This document shows positions 1 to 6,455 of a DNA stretch of 64,000 nucleotides, piece after piece (position 1 is the first letter of the stretch; every line of letters starts with the position of its first letter). The stretch comes from Palleniella intestinalis (GTDB lineage: Bacteria > Bacteroidota > Bacteroidia > Bacteroidales > Bacteroidaceae): the NCBI RefSeq assembly GCF_013166595.1, contig NZ_JABKKG010000001.1:496001-560000 (forward strand), written 5' to 3'. The translations under genes were made by a program, and so were the position numbers. The notes beneath the pieces are model-generated. The model did no database searches and was not told the origin of the DNA. It was given only the letters and a program-made list of their open reading frames with translations.

Positions 1-91
1 TTACGAGGAAATCAAAATGCTTGTCATTCTTAAGTTTCGCCATTTCTGAGGCGAAATCCTTCAATTCAAACTGTTTGTTTTCTAATTTCAT
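1..91 (-). CDS. nuoC: NADH-quinone oxidoreductase subunit C or fused C/D, N-terminal 30 residues (partial)
   Basis: Only the first 30 codons lie in the window, reading MKLENKQFELKDF onward on the minus strand. The ATG at 91 follows a strong Shine-Dalgarno (GGAGGAAG, 94-101), and the gene starts 12 bases after the nuoB stop, so it is the third gene of the nuo operon. NuoC is part of the peripheral arm of complex I. In Bacteroidales it is often fused to NuoD, which cannot be tested here. The identification rests mainly on context and on similarity to the remembered start of Bacteroides NuoCD. Confidence 0.7.
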   Translation of the reverse strand, partial: MKLENKQFELKDFASEMAKLKNDKHFDFLV

Positions 92-103
92 AACTTCCTC
101 CGA

Positions 104-760
104 TTATTGGTTGTTTTCAGCCTTAGCCAATGCTTCCTCAGCCTCTTTCAGCTTAGCCTCGTCAACATTGCCTGTAACTACTATTGGTTTCTTCTCCTTA
201 TGGTTTGTTCCGCCAAAGAATTTCTCAACCTTGACCTTACGCTGCAGCTGCATCATGCCGTAAAGGATAGCCTCCGGACGTGGAGGGCAGCCCGGCACGA
301 ACACATCGACAGGCACAATCTCCTCGATGCCGTTGACCACGTGGTAGCTTGACTTGAACGGTCCGCCGGAAATGGCGCATCCACCGACAGCCACAACATA
401 CTTAGGCTCAGCCATCTGGTCATACAGACGCTTCATCACAGGAGCCATCTTGTGGGTGATTGTACCGGCACACATGATGAGGTCGGCCTGACGCGGAGAG
501 TTACGTGTCACCTCGAAACCGAAGCGCGCAAAGTCGTAACGCGCACATCCCACAGCCATGAACTCAATGCCGCAGCAGCTTGTGGCAAAGGTAAGTGACC
601 AAAGTGAGTTGCTTCGTCCCCAATTGATTGCCTCATCAAGAGAACCGACAACCACATTCACACCACCCTCATGAAGTTCCTTGACAATATCCTCAAGAGA
701 CTCATTGTCCTTGAATTCCGAATACGGAATACTTTTGATAACGGGCTTCTTTACTTCCAT
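104..760 (-). CDS. nuoB: NADH-quinone oxidoreductase subunit B
   Basis: This 218-residue complex I subunit carries the 4Fe-4S cluster N2, which hands electrons to quinone on the cytoplasmic side of the membrane. Visible ligands are the paired cysteines in TSCCGIEFM, the cysteine of VGGCAISGG and the one in VPGCPPRPE. The reading frame stays open up to 979, but the extra N-terminus is out-of-frame nuoA and looks nothing like NuoB. The start at 760 (MEVKKPVIKS) gives the family length and overlaps the end of nuoA by 10 bases, which suggests translational coupling. Confidence 0.95.
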   Translation of the reverse strand: MEVKKPVIKSIPYSEFKDNESLEDIVKELHEGGVNVVVGSLDEAINWGRSNSLWSLTFATSCCGIEFMAVGCARYDFARFGFEVTRNSPRQADLIMCAGTITHKMAPVMKRLYDQMAEPKYVVAVGGCAISGGPFKSSYHVVNGIEEIVPVDVFVPGCPPRPEAILYGMMQLQRKVKVEKFFGGTNHKEKKPIVVTGNVDEAKLKEAEEALAKAENNQ

Positions 761-1101
761 TCCAATGCTCCTTTCCGCCAGGCATAAGCAAGGCCAAATA
801 CAAGTACCAACAGGAAGAATCCGATGCTGACAATAGCAAGCGGACCAAAGTCTTTCACCATAACTGCCCATGGATAGAGGAAGAGTGTCTCCACATCGAA
901 CATGAGGAACAGAATGGCAAACAGATAGTAGCCTACACCAACAGGTATCCAGGAAGAACCATGAGTAGGAATACCACACTCGAATGGCTCACCTTTGACC
1001 TTGTTGTATGTACGCGGACCAATCAACTTGGCAATGACATAAGCTGCCACAACCAAGAAAACAGCCGTTACCAGAACGGTAATAAACAAAGTAAAATACA
1101 T
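751..1101 (-). CDS. nuoA: NADH-quinone oxidoreductase subunit A
   Basis: A 116-residue membrane subunit of complex I with three hydrophobic helices. The conserved family segment FECGIPTHGSSW lies between helices 1 and 2 and FDVETLFLYPWAV follows helix 2. An upstream ATG at 1146 is in frame, but starting at 1101 (MYFTLFITV) matches the family length and puts the start a normal distance from the promoter at 1155-1162. First gene of the nuoA-B-C(D) operon; it overlaps nuoB. Confidence 0.93.
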   Translation of the reverse strand: MYFTLFITVLVTAVFLVVAAYVIAKLIGPRTYNKVKGEPFECGIPTHGSSWIPVGVGYYLFAILFLMFDVETLFLYPWAVMVKDFGPLAIVSIGFFLLVLVFGLAYAWRKGALEWK

Positions 1102-1154
1102 ATATATTTGAATAATTATTAAGATTGTCAGCCCAAAAGCTTTCAAACAGGGTA

Positions 1155-1162
1155 CAAAGTTA
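1155..1162 (-). promoter_or_regulatory. Bacteroidetes-type -7 element for the nuo operon
   Basis: On the minus strand this is TAACTTTG, matching the TAnnTTTG consensus of the Bacteroidetes primary sigma factor. It lies 54 bases upstream of the chosen nuoA start. No strong -33 TTTG is seen. Confidence 0.6.
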
Positions 1163-1302
1163 ATAAAAAAAATGCTAAATATTAAATAATATTTATCTTT
1201 TTATTCCAATACACGGCAAAAATTGACAAAATACTCTCTATTCCACACAATTATCCGCAGAAAAGGGCGCAGACCACGCCATAACCGGAAATTTCACACG
1301 GA

Positions 1303-1345
1303 CAAAAAAAAAAGAGACAACCACAAAACTTGCGATTGTCTCTTT
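1303..1345 (-). terminator. Rho-independent terminator after tRNA-Lys (first copy)
   Basis: A 10-bp perfect stem (1311-1320 with 1336-1345) is followed on the minus strand by a run of Ts (A-run 1304-1310 on plus). It begins two bases beyond the 3' end of the tRNA-Lys at 1347-1419. Confidence 0.85.
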
Positions 1346-1346
1346 G

Positions 1347-1419
1347 TACACTCTTAGGGGCTCGAACCCTAGACCCACTGATTAAGAGTCAGTTGCTCTA
1401 CCAACTGAGCTAAGAGTGC
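1347..1419 (-). tRNA. tRNA-Lys, anticodon CTT (copy nearer nuoA)
   Basis: The minus strand folds into a full cloverleaf of 73 nt: acceptor GCACTCT with AGAGTGT and discriminator A, a D-arm beginning GCTC, an anticodon arm with loop CTCTTAA (anticodon CTT), and a T-arm containing GGTTCGAGCC. The 3' CCA is not encoded. It is identical by eye to the second copy at 1689-1761, has its own promoter (1464-1471) and terminator, and decodes AAG. Confidence 0.96.
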
Positions 1420-1463
1420 AGGTGCTTTGTATTGCGAAATGATGTATTTCTCAAAAGCGAGTG

Positions 1464-1471
1464 CAAAGGTA
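1464..1471 (-). promoter_or_regulatory. -7 element of the first tRNA-Lys
   Basis: Minus strand TACCTTTG, a full TAnnTTTG match, 44 bases upstream of the tRNA. The surrounding sequence (about 1441-1497) is nearly identical to that in front of the second tRNA-Lys, and the core GTACCTTTGCACTCGCT is also found before the tRNA-Asp array. Confidence 0.8.
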
Positions 1472-1650
1472 CGGACTTTTTCTGAAACCACCAAATATTT
1501 TCGCAACTTTTTCTGTTTTTTATTTCCCCACCACTCAAATTACAGCTTCGAAGCAAGCCGACACTTCTTTTAATAATATAATAACGACATCCTGCGCCAC
1601 ACCCCGAAACAGCCGCCAAACCGAACTCCATCACCATACAAACATCAAAA

Positions 1651-1686
1651 CAAAAAAAGACAGCTACAAAACTGTAACTGTCCTTT
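1651..1686 (-). terminator. Terminator after tRNA-Lys (second copy)
   Basis: A short GACAG/CTGTC stem (1659-1663 with 1678-1682) with flanking A/T pairing and a T-run on the minus strand (A-run 1652-1658). It sits immediately beyond the 3' end of the tRNA at 1689-1761. Confidence 0.7.
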
Positions 1687-1688
1687 CG

Positions 1689-1761
1689 TACACTCTTAGG
1701 GGCTCGAACCCTAGACCCACTGATTAAGAGTCAGTTGCTCTACCAACTGAGCTAAGAGTGC
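1689..1761 (-). tRNA. tRNA-Lys, anticodon CTT (copy nearer the helicase)
   Basis: A second 73-nt cloverleaf with the same sequence, anticodon CTT and the same discriminator A. It lies 342 bases from the first copy, with its own promoter (1806-1813) and terminator. Promoter and gene were evidently duplicated together, because the 5' flanks remain near-identical for about 80 bases. Confidence 0.96.
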
Positions 1762-1805
1762 AGATGCTTTATGTTGTGAAATAATGTATTTCTCAAAAGC
1801 GGGTG

Positions 1806-1813
1806 CAAAGGTA
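1806..1813 (-). promoter_or_regulatory. -7 element of the second tRNA-Lys
   Basis: Minus strand TACCTTTG in the same local context as 1464-1471, 44 bases upstream of the tRNA. Confidence 0.8.
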
Positions 1814-1888
1814 CGGACTTTTTCCGAAACCACCAAACAATTCAATGTTTTTTTTTCGATTCGGCGAAAAAGCAGCCTTGTTTTTGAT

Positions 1889-4462
1889 TTATGTTAACCT
1901 CCTAAACTTTGCAAACTTCAAAAGGAGCTGTTTTGTGCCACAGTTCCGGAACTCCACCGTAGCCTTTGTATTTTCGCCCCTTCCTTCCACTTTCAGTACC
2001 GTGCCGATGCCAAAACGCTCATGCTCTATGCGCACTCCGGCATCCAATCCGCTCGAATTTGGTTGCGAAGCAGTGGAGGCATTCTGTGCTGACAATGGCG
2101 AGCCGCCATTTCCTGCCGCGCTCTGTCCGCCATAGGCAGTGTCCGTTTTCCCAATCCTCGTCATGCGACGGCCTGAGAATGTCGCAGCACGCCGGATTTC
2201 CTGCTTAAACTCTGGTGTGAAGGTTTCCTGCGGAGCTTCTTCCTTTCTCCCGAAAACGGCTCTCGGCTTCGGGTCTGCCTTGAACTGCGAAGCCACAGGA
2301 CGCGAATTCTGATAGCCACGCCCGCCGGACATCCACTCCGGACGGTCTGAACCGAAAGAGCCTTTCGGCTTGTCCCATGGCATCCTGCCTTTTGAAGTCC
2401 ACGACGAGCCACTGTCGTCATACTGGAAATTATGAATTTCAACAAACGTGGAATCTATGTCGTTCAAGAAACGTGACGGCGTGCCGAACTCCAGTTTGCC
2501 ATAACGGTAACGGTTCTGCGCGGAAGTCAGTATGCAATGCTTCTCCGCACGAGTGATGGCAACATAGAAAAGGCGGCGTTCCTCCTCTATGGCACGCTGT
2601 GACTCTGTGCATTTCGCAGAAGGGAATATGTTCTCCTCCATGCCAACGACGAAGACTGTCGGGAACTCCAAGCCTTTCGCCGAATGGATTGTCATCAGCG
2701 TGATCTTGTCGTCTTTTTCAGCGGAATCGGCAGATTTCTTGTCATCATCCTCACTCTCAAGGTCGGACATCAGTGATATTTCCTGAAGAAACTCCCCGAT
2801 TCCCACATATCCTTCCCCACTCTCTTCACGCCGGGTGTCAACGAATTCACGCAGCGAGTCTATGAATTCCTGCAGATTCTCCTGTCTTGAAATGTCATCA
2901 GGGTCTGCTCCAGAATAAATGTCCTTCGACACTCCACTCTCCACTATTATGCGATGTCCGAGAGCATAAGCGTCCTCTGTATCCGTGGAGGAAGCGAAAC
3001 CGCTCATCTGTTCAGCAAAAGCCATCAGCTTTGCCATTGTCCCTTTGTTGACATCCAGACTGTACATGGCAGGAGCTTTCACCACCTCCCATGGAGAGAC
3101 AGCAAACTGCCGGGAAAGCGCGAAAACCTTGTCCATCGTTGTCTTACCTATGCCACGGGCAGGATAATTGATGATACGGCGCAGCGCTTCCTCGTCATGC
3201 AGATTGACAGCAAGGCGGAAATAAGCCACAACATCCTTTATTTCCTTACGCTGGTAGAAAGAAAGTCCACCATAGATGCGGTAAGGCATATTGTCCTTTC
3301 GCAGCTGTTCCTCGAATGTGCGCGACTGTGCGTTTGTCCTGTACAGTATCGCAAAATCACCATAATGTGCCCCTTCGCTGCGCATCAGGCGGCGGATGTC
3401 CTTGGAGACAATGACGGCTTCCTCACGGTCGGAATAGCAATACTTCAGTTGCAGTTTATCGCCCTCTTCGTTATCGGAGTACACACTCTTCTTTATCTGC
3501 CGGCGGTTGTGCCCTATCAGACTGTTGGCTGCTTGGACAATGTTCTGCGTTGAACGGTAGTTCTGCTCAAGTTTGAACAGGCGCGCGCCACTCTCCGGAG
3601 AGGATGCGGAAGGGTTCCCCACCCCATTCGTTGCGTCACCGAACTTCTGACGGAAGTCCAGAATATTATCAATGTTCGCTCCACGGAATCCGTATATCGA
3701 CTGTGCGTCATCGCCGACAACACAAATATGGTTATGGTCACGCACTATTTGCAGCACAATCTTCTGCTGCACAGCATTCGTGTCCTGATACTCATCGACA
3801 AGGACAAACTTGAACCTTTCGCCATATTTCTTCCTCACACCCTCGTTTTGCTTGAAAAGGAGGTACGTGTAGAGAAGCAGGTCGTCGAAATCCATTGCGT
3901 TGGATGTTTTCAAACGCTTCTGGTATTCCTCGTAAACCTGTGGCATGCGCGACATCCTTGTATCATTGTCACGCACGGTATAGCTGCTGTTGGCTGCATA
4001 ATCCACAGGCAGCTCAATGTTGTTCTTTGCCATTGAAATGCGGCTATGTACAGTGGCTGGCTTGTAAATCTTGTCGTCAAGCCCGAACTCCTTCACTATT
4101 GAGTTGAGCAAAGAGCGGGAATCACTCTCGTCATAGATGGTGAAAGAGGAAGCATAGCCGATGCTTTCTGCCTCGGCACGCAATATTCTTGAAAAGACAG
4201 AGTGGAACGTGCCCATGTGAAGATACCGCGCCGCATCATTGCCCACAAGCTGTCCGATGCGCTGCTTCATTTCGTTTGCAGCCTTGTTGGTGAATGTCAA
4301 CGCGAGGATTTCCCATGGTTTGTAGTTATTTTCAATGAGGTGGGCAATCTTATAGGTAAGCACACGGGTTTTGCCGGAACCTGCTCCGGCAATCACCAAT
4401 GAGGGACCGTCACAATATTCCACAGCCTCACGCTGCGAGGTGTTCAGTTCTTCAAGATTCAT
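1889..4462 (-). CDS. UvrD/PcrA-type superfamily 1 ATP-dependent DNA helicase
   Basis: A 3'-5' DNA helicase of 857 residues, expected to act in repair and in clearing stalled or recombining DNA. SF1A motifs run in order: Q-motif region LNTSQREAV, Walker A AGAGSGKT, motif II VDEYQDTN, motif III GDDAQSIYGFRGA, motif IV QNYRST, motif V TIHSAKGLEFPTVFV and motif VI VAITRAEKH. A low-complexity linker leads to a small C-terminal domain (FGIGTVLKVEGRGENTKATV) typical of PcrA. The ATG at 4489 adds nine unconserved residues; MNLEELN at 4462 fits the family better. It appears to be transcribed alone, since a terminator lies between it and mtgA. Confidence 0.93.
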   Translation of the reverse strand: MNLEELNTSQREAVEYCDGPSLVIAGAGSGKTRVLTYKIAHLIENNYKPWEILALTFTNKAANEMKQRIGQLVGNDAARYLHMGTFHSVFSRILRAEAESIGYASSFTIYDESDSRSLLNSIVKEFGLDDKIYKPATVHSRISMAKNNIELPVDYAANSSYTVRDNDTRMSRMPQVYEEYQKRLKTSNAMDFDDLLLYTYLLFKQNEGVRKKYGERFKFVLVDEYQDTNAVQQKIVLQIVRDHNHICVVGDDAQSIYGFRGANIDNILDFRQKFGDATNGVGNPSASSPESGARLFKLEQNYRSTQNIVQAANSLIGHNRRQIKKSVYSDNEEGDKLQLKYCYSDREEAVIVSKDIRRLMRSEGAHYGDFAILYRTNAQSRTFEEQLRKDNMPYRIYGGLSFYQRKEIKDVVAYFRLAVNLHDEEALRRIINYPARGIGKTTMDKVFALSRQFAVSPWEVVKAPAMYSLDVNKGTMAKLMAFAEQMSGFASSTDTEDAYALGHRIIVESGVSKDIYSGADPDDISRQENLQEFIDSLREFVDTRREESGEGYVGIGEFLQEISLMSDLESEDDDKKSADSAEKDDKITLMTIHSAKGLEFPTVFVVGMEENIFPSAKCTESQRAIEEERRLFYVAITRAEKHCILTSAQNRYRYGKLEFGTPSRFLNDIDSTFVEIHNFQYDDSGSSWTSKGRMPWDKPKGSFGSDRPEWMSGGRGYQNSRPVASQFKADPKPRAVFGRKEEAPQETFTPEFKQEIRRAATFSGRRMTRIGKTDTAYGGQSAAGNGGSPLSAQNASTASQPNSSGLDAGVRIEHERFGIGTVLKVEGRGENTKATVEFRNCGTKQLLLKFAKFRRLT

Positions 4463-4494
4463 ATAAATACTATTGGGGCGATTATGCAAGTGAG

Positions 4495-4540
4495 AGAAAA
4501 GGCTGCTTCATGTCACCAAACAATAAAAAGCAGCCTTTTT
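4495..4540 (-). terminator. Bidirectional-looking terminator after mtgA
   Basis: A perfect GGCTGCTT/AAGCAGCC stem (4501-4508 with 4528-4535), extended by A/T pairs and flanked by T-runs on both strands. It lies just past the mtgA stop and separates mtgA from the helicase gene. Confidence 0.85.
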
Positions 4541-4547
4541 GATATAT

Positions 4548-5309
4548 TCATTTTTTATTCTTATACACACCACCGACGACCGTGGAGGTATTGATAGCCT
4601 CCCCCTCTTTCGGGAAAGAAGGGATGAAGCGCATCTCACGCTGTATGCGCTGCTGGCGCTGGCGCATATAGTAACTTGGGTTAAGTGAAGAATATTTCCT
4701 CGGGTTAGGCAGCGTTGCTGCAATAAGGGCGCAATCGGCGCGTGTCAGGTCATGGCTTGTAATGCCGCCAAAATGATATTTTGCCACAGCGTCAGCACCA
4801 TATATGCCCGGTCCCATCTCTATGGAATTGAGGTAAACCTCCATGATGCGCTGCTTCGACCAGAACATCTCTATCAGGAACGTAAAGTAGCTCTCCAGTC
4901 CCTTTCGCACCCAGCTCCTGCCCGGCCACAGGAAAACATTCTTTGCCGTCTGCTGTGATATTGTTGAAGCACCATGCACCGTACCGCCTCTGCTGTTGTG
5001 CATGACCGCCTTTTGTATGGCATTGAAGTCAAAACCGTGATGTAGCAGGAAGCGCTGATCTTCACTCGCCATGACAGCGACAGGCAGATGCTTGGAAATT
5101 TTGTCCATGCTGACCCAATGGTGGTGCATGGCAATGGTCTGCCCGTCCTTTATCTGCTCCATCGTCCTTATGAGCATAAGCGGAGTGATATAGACAGGCA
5201 CGTACTTGAACAGTAGCACCGCAAGGATTGTTGACGCAAAGAAGATTGCGACCACGGCGGCCACAATCTTCTTCAATAGTCCGAATGTCAAAGTGTTAAG
5301 CAAACTCAT
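4548..5309 (-). CDS. mtgA: Monofunctional biosynthetic peptidoglycan transglycosylase
   Basis: A 253-residue family 51 glycosyltransferase that polymerises lipid II into glycan strands at the outer face of the inner membrane. One N-terminal membrane anchor (about residues 12-36) is followed by the conserved motifs EDQRFLLHHGFD (catalytic Glu), GASTISQQTAKNVFL, RKGLESYFTFLIE and the segment QRIMEVYLNSIEMGPGIYG. There is no transpeptidase domain, so it is the monofunctional form. It starts 10 bases after the OmpA-type lipoprotein gene, implying an envelope operon. Confidence 0.94.
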   Translation of the reverse strand: MSLLNTLTFGLLKKIVAAVVAIFFASTILAVLLFKYVPVYITPLMLIRTMEQIKDGQTIAMHHHWVSMDKISKHLPVAVMASEDQRFLLHHGFDFNAIQKAVMHNSRGGTVHGASTISQQTAKNVFLWPGRSWVRKGLESYFTFLIEMFWSKQRIMEVYLNSIEMGPGIYGADAVAKYHFGGITSHDLTRADCALIAATLPNPRKYSSLNPSYYMRQRQQRIQREMRFIPSFPKEGEAINTSTVVGGVYKNKK

Positions 5310-5319
5310 TTATGCTATA

Positions 5320-6018
5320 TCACTTGAGTGTGCCGGCATTAGCCGCATCAACCATAGCCTGGGAAGCATACAGGTAAACCTCCACACGACGGCTTGCAGC
5401 AGCGTTCTCGGAACCATCGCTGTTGCGTACAAGGTACTGTGGGTCCTCGCCAAAGCCCTTTACGGTCTTTATCTGTGCAGGAGCGACACGGCAGGTGTTC
5501 ATGAGATAGTTGGACACTGCATAGGCACGGTTGTTGCTGAGGTCAAGGTTAAGCTGATCGGAACCATCGGAAGAAGCGTAGCCGTAGATTGCCACGTCAC
5601 AGTCTGTGTAGACGTTCAGCACGCTGTTTGCGAACTTGCTCAGCGCATTCTGTGCAGCCGGCTGAAGCGCAGACTTGCCTGTACTGAAAAGGATGCCATT
5701 GTCAAAGGAGACCTTCACTGCCTGCAGACCGTTTGCATCAGTCACGCTCTCGACAGTAGCATTCTCAACCTGTGCGGCAGCAGCCTTTGCCTTATCCATT
5801 TTCTTGCCGATGAGATAGCCGGCACCTGTGCCGACAGCACCGCCAATGGCTGAACCTATGAGTGCGCTCTTACCACTCTTGCCGGCAAGACCGCCGATGA
5901 TTGCGCCGAGAGCTGCACCGCCGCCACCGCCGGCAAGCATACCTGTCTGCTGACTTGAACCACAACCTGCTAACACAAGTGCTGCAAGAGCAACACATAT
6001 TGTCTTAATACCTTTCAT
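5320..6018 (-). CDS. OmpA-family outer-membrane lipoprotein with glycine-zipper segment
   Basis: This 232-residue protein opens with a lipoprotein signal peptide (lipobox LAGC, cysteine at about 19). A glycine-rich zipper segment follows (about 29-72, GGLAGKSGKSALIGSAIGG), typical of membrane-inserting OmpA-like lipoproteins. From about residue 98 it has an OmpA C-terminal peptidoglycan-binding domain with NGILFSTGKSAL, the helix LDLSNNRAYAVSNYL and the terminal ASRRVEVYL. It probably tethers the outer membrane to peptidoglycan, which fits the downstream mtgA. Confidence 0.9.
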   Translation of the reverse strand: MKGIKTICVALAALVLAGCGSSQQTGMLAGGGGGAALGAIIGGLAGKSGKSALIGSAIGGAVGTGAGYLIGKKMDKAKAAAAQVENATVESVTDANGLQAVKVSFDNGILFSTGKSALQPAAQNALSKFANSVLNVYTDCDVAIYGYASSDGSDQLNLDLSNNRAYAVSNYLMNTCRVAPAQIKTVKGFGEDPQYLVRNSDGSENAAASRRVEVYLYASQAMVDAANAGTLK

Positions 6019-6065
6019 AGCCTTTGTTTTTTGTTTAATGAATCAATCTATAAAATTATTGGGTG

Positions 6066-6073
6066 CAAATTTC
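6066..6073 (-). promoter_or_regulatory. Possible -7 element for the OmpA lipoprotein-mtgA unit
   Basis: Minus strand GAAATTTG, one mismatch to TAnnTTTG, 48 bases upstream of the lipoprotein start. Position is good, the match is imperfect. Confidence 0.4.
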
Positions 6074-6255
6074 GTGAAAAATATTGAGATATGCAAGCAT
6101 TTTTGCGTTAATTAACGCTGAGCGGCATTAACGCGGCTATTACGTGAATAATAATTCGAGTTTTCTCCCGCAAGGCTATCCTTTTGCCCAAGAATCCGAA
6201 AAATGGCAAACATTTGATGAGTGTACAGCCATGCAGAAATACAAGTATAGCGAGT

Positions 6256-6435
6256 GACATAATGACAGGTAACCTTTCACATTATAAAAGATTACGGTTG
6301 ACCTGATGAAATGTTACCTTTCGCAGACCAGAGGGTAACCTTTCGCCGGGCCAACCGTTCTTTAACGTTTATTAAGTTTTTAGTTTGCTAAAAGCAAGCG
6401 AATGCCTGACATTTTGCTGCATATTGCACCGTTTT
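6256..6435 (+). repeat. Dispersed intergenic repeat, copy A
   Basis: About 180 bp that align along their whole length, by eye, with copy C at 29205-29395 in the same orientation. Shared landmarks in order: a CATAATG lead, GGTAACCTTT, a TATAAAAG/TGTAAAAG then TTACG block, TTACCTTTCGCAG, TAACCTTTCGCC or TTACCTTTCGCC, TTTAACGTTT, TTTTTAGTTT, ACATTTTGCT and CACCRTTTTGCTT. No open frame is conserved. It fills most of the 437-bp gap between the mutS2 stop and the OmpA lipoprotein gene; nothing else is recognisable in that gap apart from a promoter-like element near 6070. Confidence 0.8.
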
Positions 6436-6455
6436 GCTTACAGAGATGTCTTCCG

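Noticed and set aside
761..979. N-terminal extension of nuoB to an ATG at 979
   Set aside because: The added residues are the nuoA coding region read in another frame, with no resemblance to NuoB.
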